Shown: piece by piece, positions 26,573 to 33,172 of the stretch
Layout: every line of letters starts with the position of its first letter
Position numbering within the stretch: position 1 is the stretch's first letter
Assembly: GCF_001720585.1 (NCBI RefSeq)
Contig: NZ_MABH01000140.1
Location: forward strand, 1 to 35,161
Length of the DNA stretch: 35,161 nt
Reading direction: 5' to 3'
Source: Cereibacter johrii
Lineage (GTDB): Bacteria > Pseudomonadota > Alphaproteobacteria > Rhodobacterales > Rhodobacteraceae
The notes under the pieces: model-generated
Told to the model about the DNA's origin: nothing
Databases searched by the model: none
Seen by the model: only the letters and a program-made list of their open reading frames with translations
Position numbers and translations under genes: made by a program

Positions 26573-26981
26573 TGCCGCGGAGCGTGAAGGCGTACCCCAG
26601 CGCGAACCGCACCACCGAGGCCGCCACGCCCGGCGCGGCTTCCACATTGAGAAGATAGGGCGCGGCATGATCCCGCACCCGGACTTCGCGGCCGTCGCCG
26701 GTGCGCTGGAAGAGCTTCAGCGGCACCTTTGCGAGATCGCCCGCGATGACGGCGCAGCAGGCATAGACCGTGGCATGGCGCTGCGCCACCTCGGCCGAGA
26801 CGCGGGGCAGGGTGCGGATCCGGCTCGCGCCGCCCGAGCTCCAGCCGACCTCCTGCAGCCAGGGCTTCGGCGCCGCCGTCCCGCTCACCTCGGCCGAGGC
26901 GAGCGGTGCCGTCACCGGCGGCTCGGTGCGGACGGAGGCGCCCGCCATTCGCGAAGCTCCAAATCGGGGCCATCTGCTCAT
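26566..26981 (-). pseudogene. HK97-type phage portal protein, N-terminal fragment
   Basis: An ATG at 26981 with GAGGAAGG 7 nt upstream opens a normal-looking portal start (MSRWPRFGASRMAGASV). The core VAQRHATVYACCAVIAGDLA, then KVPLKLFQR, then FALGYAFTLRGNAFA is typical of HK97-family portals. After about 139 residues homology stops at the joint with the helicase fragment, and the frame runs on into its antisense-like frame. About two thirds of a normal ~400-residue portal is missing. Confidence 0.72.
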
Positions 26982-27032
26982 GCTGGTCCTTCCTCGTTTG
27001 CGGCCATCACTTGTGGAGCATCTGCCCATTGC

Positions 27033-27093
27033 CTTCGTGATCTTGACGAGAGCCTCAGAGCATCGAAACGGTGTCCGCTCCGAGCTCCATCGC
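27033..27093 (+). repeat. Diverged ~60 bp repeat, copy A
   Basis: This stretch aligns along its length with 28755-28818 (copy B): both share CTTC(C)GTGAT, TGACGAG, GTCCGCTCCGAGC and CATCGC at matching offsets. It lies in the 258-bp gap between the portal start and the GNAT gene, in which I see no gene. Confidence 0.5.
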
Positions 27094-27239
27094 CGCCGTT
27101 GAAGCAAATCCTCTGGAAGGCTATAGGGGCGTCATCACAGAAGGAGATTGATGCACAGAGGCTTCGATTGAACCGCATCCAGCGGTATCGCTCGGTACCT
27201 GAGTGTCGATCCTTTTTGCACACCTTCGTGGGAGTTCTC

Positions 27240-27692
27240 ATGGAAACCCTGGACATACTGATCCGGCCATATGATGCGGTAACGGATCTCAAGCGACTGT
27301 CCGATATCTGGTTCGACGCCTCAATGACGGCGCATCCCTTCATCGGCGAGGCGAGACTGGTGGAGCAACGCCAACTGATTGAGGAAGAATACCTTCCGAA
27401 AGCAGAAACCTGGGTTGCCTGTCATGAGCGGGAAGCCGTCGGCTTCATCAGCCTGCTGGGCAGTTTCATCGGCGGACTCTTCACCGCACCCGATCGGCAG
27501 GGCATGGGTGTCGGGCGCAAGCTCATTTCCCACGCCCTAGCCCGGCACGGGGAACTGTCCCTTGAGGTCTACACCGCAAACGAGCAGGCCATGCGCTTCT
27601 ACAGCTCCCTCGGCTTTCGCGAGGTATCGCGGCGCAATGTGGATGACTTCGGCTACCCGTTCCCGAACGCGGCCCTGCATCTGAGGGCCTGA
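27240..27692 (+). CDS. GNAT family N-acetyltransferase (island cargo)
   Basis: 150 residues, complete. Motif A is GLFTAPDRQGMGVGRKLISH (Q-G-M-G-V-G acetyl-CoA loop) and the C-terminal AMRFYSSLGFREVSRRNVDD is typical of the YjaB-like branch. GGGAG lies about 8 nt before the ATG. Its codons use more A/T-ending triplets than the flanking operons, in line with recent acquisition. It is intact within an otherwise broken island. The acceptor substrate is unknown; self-protection or toxin neutralisation is possible but unsupported. Confidence 0.82.
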   Translation: METLDILIRPYDAVTDLKRLSDIWFDASMTAHPFIGEARLVEQRQLIEEEYLPKAETWVACHEREAVGFISLLGSFIGGLFTAPDRQGMGVGRKLISHALARHGELSLEVYTANEQAMRFYSSLGFREVSRRNVDDFGYPFPNAALHLRA

Positions 27693-27763
27693 GAGGTGAC
27701 AGGGCAGAGGTTCTGCCCGGTCAACCAAGCTCCGTCAAAGCGAAACATCATCATCCGCGTCGC

Positions 27764-27825
27764 CTTCCGTGACGCCGGTGACGCTGACGCGGATCGAGAT
27801 GCAAGGTCAGCTCCGAACCCAGAGG
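27764..27825 (+). repeat. Diverged ~60 bp repeat, copy C
   Basis: This is the most diverged member. It shares CTTCCGTGA, GCTGACG and GGTC-GCTCCGA with copies A and B at similar offsets. It lies in the 261-bp gap between the GNAT and SDR genes, which otherwise shows no gene. Confidence 0.35.
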
Positions 27826-27953
27826 TGCCAGCGCTGCATCCGGTACGAATGGCAGCTTTGCGTCCTCGACGGAGGACGTTTGCGCATGAAACGGGTCGGT
27901 CGCACGGCATGGCGTGATTAGGACTCTCCGACATTCATCTACTGGGGATCGGC

Positions 27954-28706
27954 ATGCTTCTGAGCGGAAAGACAATCATCATATCTGGCGCAAGCAGCGG
28001 CATCGGAGCCGCAGCGGCGAGGCTTTTTGCAGCGGAGGGTGCAAGACTGATCCTCGGCGCGCGCCGTGCCGGACTGCTGGAGGAAATCACGAACGAGATC
28101 TTGGCCGGGGGTGGCGAAGCGGATTTCGTCGCCGGAGATGTCGAGGACAGCGGCTTTGCGGCAGAGCTGGTTCAAAGAGCTGAAGACCGCTTCGGCGGAC
28201 TTGACGGTGCCTTCAACAATGCGGGCGTGATAGGAGATATGTGTTCGATCCCCGACATGCCCGAAAGCAACTGGCATAAGGTGATTGCGGTGAATCTCGG
28301 CAGCGGATTTTACGCGGCAAAGCATCAGATACCCGCAATGCGCAGACGCGGCGGCGGCTCGATCGTTTTCACATCCTCCTTCGTCGGGCACACGGTCGGG
28401 CTGCCCGGCATGGGCGCCTATGCCGCAGCAAAGGCGGGACTGATCGGCATGACCCAGGTTCTGGCCGCGGAACATGGGCCCGAGAATATTCGCGTCAATG
28501 CTCTCCTCCCGGGTGGAACGATGACACCGATGGCCGGAGAAGATGCGGGCTTTCATGAGGTCGTGCGGGGCTTTCACGCGCTGAAGCGTATGGCTGATCC
28601 ATCCGAGATCGCGCAGGCGGCTCTCTTCCTCCTTTCCGATCATGCGTCATTCGTCACAGGTACCGCAATGATTGCCGATGGCGGAAACTCGATCAGCAAA
28701 CTCTAG
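27954..28706 (+). CDS. SDR family NAD(P)-dependent oxidoreductase (island cargo)
   Basis: 250 residues, a complete classical short-chain dehydrogenase. It has the cofactor loop SGASSGIG (residues ~11-18), NNAG (~89-92), catalytic Ser in FTSSFVG, YAAAK (Tyr/Lys) and the C-terminal TGTAMIADGGNSIS. An Ala/Gly-Arg pattern after beta-2 (GARRAG) suggests NADP(H) preference. Composition is less GC-rich than its surroundings. The substrate is unknown. It and the GNAT gene are the only intact genes of the island. Confidence 0.88.
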   Translation: MLLSGKTIIISGASSGIGAAAARLFAAEGARLILGARRAGLLEEITNEILAGGGEADFVAGDVEDSGFAAELVQRAEDRFGGLDGAFNNAGVIGDMCSIPDMPESNWHKVIAVNLGSGFYAAKHQIPAMRRRGGGSIVFTSSFVGHTVGLPGMGAYAAAKAGLIGMTQVLAAEHGPENIRVNALLPGGTMTPMAGEDAGFHEVVRGFHALKRMADPSEIAQAALFLLSDHASFVTGTAMIADGGNSISKL

Positions 28707-28754
28707 GGAACGCGAAGCGGACATCGGCCAGTTAAGTGCCAGCGTCCGCTTCGT

Positions 28755-28818
28755 CTTCCGTGATGCTGACGAGCGCTGCAGCGGCTTGAGAAGCGGGGTC
28801 CGCTCCGAGCCTCATCGC
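28755..28818 (+). repeat. Diverged ~60 bp repeat, copy B
   Basis: Aligns with copy A (27033-27093) through the GTCCGCTCCGAGC core and with copy C (27764-27825) through CTTCCGTGA. It lies between the SDR stop and the end of the hydrolase remnant. The three copies flank the two cargo genes. Confidence 0.5.
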
Positions 28819-28820
28819 GC

Positions 28821-29278
28821 TCATTCCGATATTGCGGCTCCTCCGATAAAGCCTGCGATGCCGGGCACAAGATTCTCATGGAGCGGAAGAGCAGGATCGG
28901 CATATGTCGCAAAAGGGTTTCCTGCGACGTCCGCTTTCAGCATATGCGTCCCCTGGGCGAATTTCATGCGTTCAGATTGCTGCATTGCGTCTCCCAGCAG
29001 ATCGGCATCATGGGGGCTGACCTGCATGTCATTGTCGCCCTGCACGATCAGCACGGGGCCGTTCCAGCCAGCCGCAATCTCCACGGATCATAGGAAAAGA
29101 GATCGATCATGTAGCGCTGAAGCCCTTCCGAAAAGAGCGGTTGGAGGACTGGCGTCACGGAGACCGGGTCGCGGCTTCGGCCCGCTTCAAGATCGGCCAC
29201 GAGAGTCGTGAGCTCGGCCATGAACGGGCCATTGGCCGGATTGGCCTCGAACTGCTCGATCATGAGCTGTCCTGCGCC
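28821..29278 (-). pseudogene. Alpha/beta hydrolase, 3' fragment with a frameshift
   Basis: Two adjacent minus-strand frames give one protein. The upstream part is AGQLMIEQFEANPANGPFMA through PLFSEGLQRYMIDLFSYDP. The downstream part is VEIAAGWNGPVLIVQGDNDM through HENLVPGIAGFIGG. The second part carries the acidic member of the triad region (QGDNDMQV) and a His in AQGTHM, as in COG1073-type hydrolases. Adding one C in the run at ~29085 (GATCCGTGG to GATCCCGTGG) joins the frames. The N-terminal half with the nucleophile elbow is absent because integrase sequence begins at ~29280-29295. Confidence 0.65.
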
Positions 29279-29289
29279 CGCCAGCGTGG

Positions 29290-29914
29290 CAGGGCGCCGG
29301 GCACGATACGGCGCGAGCCGGGCACGCTGCAGGCGGCGCTGAATCACTGCGTCCGGGAGGGCCATCTTCTCAGCGCGCCGAAGGTGACGCTGCCGGAGAA
29401 GCCCAGGGCCCGGGAGCGCTGGCTGACACAGGAGGAGGCCTACTGGCTCCTGCGGGCGGCCCGGAACCTGCGCCGCGACGGTCGCCACCTCGCGTGGTTC
29501 ATCCTCTACCGGGCTGGCAGCGGGAAGCGCGAGACGAACAAGCGCCAGCCTTCGGTGAGGCTTCCGCGGCAACTCCGCGCGCTCCTCGCGGCCGGAGCCC
29601 GCAGCGGCCGGCGGTTCGTCGTCCAGACCAGCGAAGGCAACCGGGTCGCCGACATCAAGAAGGCTTGGGCGGGAGCCGTGGTGAAGGCCGCCGAGATGGC
29701 GGCGAAGGCGGGGCGCGAGATCGATCTGTCCGACACGACGCCGCATGCCCTTCGCCACACGGCGATCACCTGGGCGATGCAGCGGGGTGCCGACATGTGG
29801 GAGGCGGGCGGATTCTTCGGCGTGTCGCGGGAGACGATGGAGGAGGTTTATGCCCACCACCATCCGGACCATCAGGCGAGCGCGGTCGAGGCGATGGAGA
29901 GACGGCGGAAATGA
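29290..29914 (+). pseudogene. Tyrosine integrase remnant with internal deletion (tRNA-Arg side)
   Basis: About 205 codons resemble phage integrases. They include TIRREPGTLQAALNHCVREG (core-binding end), LPEKPRARERWLTQEEAYWL, TPHALRHTAITWAMQRGADM (box II) and FFGVSRETMEEVYAHHHPDH (Tyr nucleophile, with His-rich end). The N-terminal arm-binding domain is gone. So is the segment between HLAWFILYR and KRETNKRQPSVRLP, which should hold the TG-x-R box I with the first catalytic Arg. The frame stays open but the enzyme should be inactive. It reads toward the 3' end of tRNA-Arg. Confidence 0.75.
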
Positions 29915-29970
29915 CCGCGCAGCGACCGAAACGGCCGGTTTCCGGGGCGTATCCGTGGCGCTGCTGTCCA

Positions 29971-29984
29971 GCTAACCGCTAACT
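29971..29984 (+). repeat. Tandem 7-mer GCTAACC-GCTAACT beside tRNA-Arg
   Basis: Two direct copies of GCTAACY lie 10 bp from the tRNA-Arg CCA end, between the integrase remnant and the tRNA. The position is that of integrase arm sites next to an att core, but the repeat is short and may be chance. Confidence 0.3.
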
Positions 29985-29994
29985 GTTTGATTTA

Positions 29995-30071
<77 letters not shown>

Positions 30072-30080
30072 GTTGGGCGC

Positions 30081-30109
30081 GGTATAGCGGCTTGCCGAGG
30101 CGGCTGCAA
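30081..30109 (-). promoter_or_regulatory. Promoter of tRNA-Arg
   Basis: On the minus strand TTGCAG (30109-30104) and TATACC (30086-30081) have exactly 17 bp spacing and end 9 bp before the mature tRNA. This is the best sigma-70-like promoter in the window. Confidence 0.65.
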
Positions 30110-30220
30110 CAGGATGCTGCGGGTGCGGGCCACTTTCCTGCAGGGCGGGGGAGCCGCTGCGAGAAGAGCCACGCGCACCGCCGGAGGCGGGGGCGCGGGA
30201 CGCGCCATCGAGGGCCGGCC

Positions 30221-30799
30221 TCAGGCGAGGTGGTTGATCGCCTCGACCCGCCAGGCCCCCCCGGCCAGCGTCATCGAGGTGATCGACAGGGGCTCGATCC
30301 GATGGGCGAAAGCCTCCTGTACGCCCAGGCCCAACGCCACCTGCAGGGCCACGAGGATCGGGCCGAAATGGCAGACGATCACGATCTCCTCGTCCGGGTG
30401 CGCGGTGCAGAGCGACTGCAGCGCCTCGGTCACACGGGCCTGAAGCTCGTGCCAGGTTTCGCCCCCCGGGGCGCGGGCGGGGCCGGCCTCCTGCCAGAAG
30501 GCGCGCATCCGCTGCGGCGTGCCGGCCTCGATCTCGGCGAAGCTGCGGCCCTCCCAGGCACCGAAATGGATCTCGCGCAGGCGCGGGTCGGCCGGCAGCC
30601 GCACCCGGCCCTGGGCCAGCCTGTCGGCCGTGGCCCTTGCCCGCCAGAGATCGGAGGAGACGAGCCGCGCGCCTTGCGGCAGGGCCGCATCCAGCCGCGC
30701 AAGGGCCGCCGCGTCGGAGAGATCGGCGGGCCGGTCGGTCCAGCCCACCATCACGGTTGCGTGCGTCGGCCCATGGCGCACCCAGTGCAGGCGCGTCAT
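30221..30799 (-). CDS. Histidine phosphatase family protein (CobC-like)
   Basis: 192 residues of the phosphoglycerate-mutase-like superfamily. The phospho-His motif RHGPTHA lies at residues ~8-14, with Arg/His partners in [14 protein letters not shown] and [13 protein letters not shown], and the acid in [13 protein letters not shown]. Its ATG overlaps the stop of cobU (ATGA), so it is in a two-gene operon with it. A role as alpha-ribazole-phosphate phosphatase in the nucleotide-loop pathway of cobalamin is therefore likely but inferred. Confidence 0.8.
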   Translation of the reverse strand: MTRLHWVRHGPTHATVMVGWTDRPADLSDAAALARLDAALPQGARLVSSDLWRARATADRLAQGRVRLPADPRLREIHFGAWEGRSFAEIEAGTPQRMRAFWQEAGPARAPGGETWHELQARVTEALQSLCTAHPDEEIVIVCHFGPILVALQVALGLGVQEAFAHRIEPLSITSMTLAGGAWRVEAINHLA

Positions 30800-31350
30800 G
30801 CGGCCCCCTCGGGCAGCCGGCCCTTCAGCGTGAGCGGCAGCCCCGCCATGGCGGCCACCACCAGCTCCGCCTGGGCCGCGAGGCGCTGGTTCAGCCGTCC
30901 CTGTTCGTCGCGGAAGCGCCTTGCCAAAGAATTTTCGGGAACTATGGACCACCCCACCTCGTTGGACACCACGACAACGGGCGCAGGACAGGCTCCAAGC
31001 GCATGAAGAAGCGAGGCGATCTCGGCATCGAGGTCGCTTTCCGCAAGCAGATGATTGGTCAGCCAGAGCGTCGCGCAATCCAGCAGGACGCAAGCCTCGG
31101 GAGGCATCCGTGACAGGACAGGGCAGAGATGGCGCGGTTCCTCAACGGTCTGCCAGCCGCTGCCCCGGTCGTGGCGGTGAGCCGCGATCCGTTCGCGCAT
31201 CTCGTCATCCCATGGTTCGGCGGTGGCCAGGTAGAACATGGGGCGGCCCGACCCCATGACAAGCCGTTCCGCCAGCCGAGATTTTCCGGACCGGGCCCCT
31301 CCCAGAACCAGCGTGAGCGGGGGCAGGGCGAAAAGATGTGATCCGGACAT
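30796..31350 (-). CDS. cobU: Adenosylcobinamide kinase / adenosylcobinamide-phosphate guanylyltransferase
   Basis: 184 residues, full length (CobP in aerobic-pathway nomenclature). The P-loop is LVLGGARSGKSRLAERL (residues ~13-29). The guanylylated His region is AAHRHDRGSGWQTVEEP, and VVVVSNEVGWSIVPENSLAR followed by FRDEQGRLNQ is the family's C-terminal signature. It phosphorylates adenosylcobinamide and transfers GMP to it. The ATG at 31350 lies inside the -35/-10 spacer of the divergent rpoH promoter. No cobalamin riboswitch fits in the short divergent gap. Confidence 0.93.
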   Translation of the reverse strand: MSGSHLFALPPLTLVLGGARSGKSRLAERLVMGSGRPMFYLATAEPWDDEMRERIAAHRHDRGSGWQTVEEPRHLCPVLSRMPPEACVLLDCATLWLTNHLLAESDLDAEIASLLHALGACPAPVVVVSNEVGWSIVPENSLARRFRDEQGRLNQRLAAQAELVVAAMAGLPLTLKGRLPEGAA

Positions 31351-31367
31351 GTGTTTTTTCCGTAGTA
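31339..31367 (+). promoter_or_regulatory. Candidate RpoE-type promoter of rpoH-II
   Basis: TGATCC (31339-31344) is followed after 18 bp by TAGTA (31363-31367), 38 bp before the rpoH ATG. As I recall, TGATCC is the -35 element of the R. sphaeroides sigma-E (RpoE) consensus, and rpoHII is a known direct RpoE target in the singlet-oxygen response. The -35 lies within the first codons of the divergent cobU. Confidence 0.6.
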
Positions 31368-31404
31368 ATTCCCGAGACGCGGCCGGGTTCGACAGGGGGT
31401 CCTG

Positions 31405-32283
31405 ATGGCACTGGACGGATATACCGATCAAACGATGTCGCGCCAAGCGATGAGGGCGGAGCTTCTGGACGCCGAGACAGAGCTCCGCCTCGCCTACGCC
31501 TGGCGGGACCAGCGCGACGAGAGGGCGCTCCACCGTCTGATCACCGCCTACATGCGCCTTGCGATCTCGATGGCCTCGAAATACCGCCGCTACGGCGCGC
31601 CGATGAACGACCTGATCCAAGAGGCGTCGCTCGGCCTGATGAAGGCCGCCGACAAGTTCGATCCTGACCGCGGCGTGCGCTTCTCGACCTATGCCGTCTG
31701 GTGGATCAAGGCCTCGATCCAGGATTACGTCATGCGGAACTGGTCGCTGGTGCGCACCGGCTCCACCTCCAGCCAGAAGGCGCTGTTCTTCAACATGCGC
31801 CGGGTGCAGGCCCGGCTCGAGCGCGAGGCCTCGCAACGGGGCGAGGCGCTCGATGCGCACCAGCTGCGCGAGATGGTGGCCCATGACGTGGGCGTGCCGC
31901 TGTCGGACGTCGAGATGATGGAGGGGCGGCTCTCGGGGTCGGACTTCTCGCTCAACGCCACCCAGTCGGCCGATGACGAGGGGCGCGAATGGATCGACGC
32001 GCTCGAGGACGATTCGGCACAGGCGGCCGAGGTGGTGGAGGGCTCGCTCGATGCCGCGCGGCTGCGGGACTGGCTGGTGTCGGCCATGCAGCAGCTGAAC
32101 GCGCGCGAGCGGTTCATCGTGACCGAGCGCAAGCTGCGCGACGTGCCCCGGACGCTCGAGAGCCTCGGCGAAGAGTTGAAGCTTTCCAAGGAACGGGTGC
32201 GGCAGCTTGAAGCAGCGGCCTTTGCGAAGATGCGGCGGAGCCTTGAAGCCCAGTCGCGGGAGGTGCATCACTTCCTTCTATGA
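31405..32283 (+). CDS. rpoH2: RNA polymerase sigma-32-family factor, RpoH-II type
   Basis: 292 residues. Region 2 is RLAISMASKYRRYGAPMNDL through FSTYAVWWIKASIQDYVMRN. The RpoH box is SSQKALFFNMRRVQARLE. Region 4 is TLESLGEELKLSKERVRQLE with the expected helix-turn-helix. It directs core polymerase to stress promoters. The match is to RpoH rather than RpoD because of the RpoH box and length. The RpoH-II assignment rests on the TGATCC promoter and on divergence from the classic RpoH-I sequence as I remember it. The stop overlaps the ChaN-like gene (ATGA). Confidence 0.88.
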   Translation: MALDGYTDQTMSRQAMRAELLDAETELRLAYAWRDQRDERALHRLITAYMRLAISMASKYRRYGAPMNDLIQEASLGLMKAADKFDPDRGVRFSTYAVWWIKASIQDYVMRNWSLVRTGSTSSQKALFFNMRRVQARLEREASQRGEALDAHQLREMVAHDVGVPLSDVEMMEGRLSGSDFSLNATQSADDEGREWIDALEDDSAQAAEVVEGSLDAARLRDWLVSAMQQLNARERFIVTERKLRDVPRTLESLGEELKLSKERVRQLEAAAFAKMRRSLEAQSREVHHFLL

Positions 32284-33107
32284 AACGGAGCCTCCTCCTC
32301 GCGGCCGGGCTGGCCGTCGCCGCCCGACCCGGGCTGGCCGACCGGATCGAGCCGGCGCAACTGGCGCGTCTGGCGCCGGCCGATGTGGTGATCCTGGGCG
32401 AGGTGCACGACAATCCGCGCCACCATGAAAATCAGGCGCTGGCGGTGGCGGGCCTCAGGCCCGCCGCTCTCGTCTTCGAGATGCTGACACCCGAGAAGGC
32501 GGCGCTGGTGACGCCCGACCTGCGCCCCTCCGAACGGCGCCTTGCCGCGGTGCTCGACTGGGACGCATCGGGCTGGCCCGATTTCGCCATGTATCATCCG
32601 ATCCTGCTGGCCGCGCCCGAGGCGCAGGTGTTCGGCGCCGAGGTGCCGCGCGACGAGGCCCGCGCGGCCGTGTCGGAGGGAGCGGCCGCGGCCTTCGGCG
32701 CCGAGGCCGCCCGCTTCGGCCTCGACAGGCCGCTCGCCCCCGAGGATCTGGCGGAGCGGATCGAGGAGCAGAGGGTGGCCCATTGCGGGGCGCTGCCGCC
32801 CGATCTCCTGCCCGGCATGGTCGAGGCGCAGCGGCTGCGCGATGCGGCGCTCGCGCGGGCGGTGATGGAGGCGATGGCGGAGACCGGCGGCCCCGTCGCC
32901 GTCATCACCGGCACGGGCCATGCGCGGCGCGATGTGGGCGTGCCCGCCCTGCTGGCCGAGGCGGCGCCCGCGCTGCGCGTCCTGTCCATCGGCCAGTTCG
33001 AGGCGCCGCCCGAGGGGGACGTGCCCTTCGATCTGTGGCTGGTGACGGCGCCAGCGCCGCGGCCCGACCCGTGCGAGAGCCTCGCGGAGGGCGGCGGGGC
33101 GGGCTGA
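32280..33107 (+). CDS. ChaN/Tiki-superfamily (DUF399) secreted protein
   Basis: 275 residues with an N-terminal hydrophobic leader ([20 protein letters not shown]). [18 protein letters not shown] is the GExHxxxxH-type motif of the family. [20 protein letters not shown] and [17 protein letters not shown] are further marks. ChaN binds haem in Campylobacter, and other Tiki members are metalloproteases. The start overlaps the rpoH stop, so it should be induced with the sigma factor, hinting at haem or metal handling during oxidative stress (inferred). No lipobox Cys is seen, so it is likely periplasmic. Confidence 0.8.
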   Translation: MKRSLLLAAGLAVAARPGLADRIEPAQLARLAPADVVILGEVHDNPRHHENQALAVAGLRPAALVFEMLTPEKAALVTPDLRPSERRLAAVLDWDASGWPDFAMYHPILLAAPEAQVFGAEVPRDEARAAVSEGAAAAFGAEAARFGLDRPLAPEDLAERIEEQRVAHCGALPPDLLPGMVEAQRLRDAALARAVMEAMAETGGPVAVITGTGHARRDVGVPALLAEAAPALRVLSIGQFEAPPEGDVPFDLWLVTAPAPRPDPCESLAEGGGAG

Positions 33108-33118
33108 GGCTGCGAGGC

Positions 33119-33147
33119 TTGTCACGCCCGGCCTGCGCCCCTACAGC
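33119..33147 (+). promoter_or_regulatory. Weak candidate promoter of coaBC
   Basis: TTGTCA (33119-33124) and TACAGC (33142-33147) are 17 bp apart, 26 bp before the coaBC ATG. The -35 is good and the -10 weak. Confidence 0.3.
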
Positions 33148-33172
33148 TTGGCTTCGGCCTTGGGGGGCAGGA

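Larger units (their letters stand above)
22789..29994. mobile_element. Decayed integrative/prophage island bracketed by tRNA-Phe and tRNA-Arg
   Basis: The 7.2 kb between the 3' ends of two tRNA genes contains two tyrosine-integrase remnants, each adjacent to and pointing at one of the tRNAs. Between them are pieces of phage head and packaging genes, a truncated helicase, two intact cargo genes, a broken hydrolase and three diverged short repeats. Flanking DNA on both sides is orderly operons. No second copy of either tRNA 3' end is visible in the window, so the original att partners have been lost. At least two elements seem to have integrated and collapsed into each other. Confidence 0.75.

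Noticed and set aside
30770-30790. A second copy of the tRNA-Arg 3' end as an attachment site
   Set aside because: Only 11 bases (ATGGCGCACCC) match, and they lie within the coding sequence of the histidine phosphatase gene, so the match is chance.
31351-31404. A cobalamin riboswitch upstream of cobU
   Set aside because: The divergent gap to rpoH is only 54 bp and contains no B12-box-like sequence; a riboswitch would need about 200 nt.
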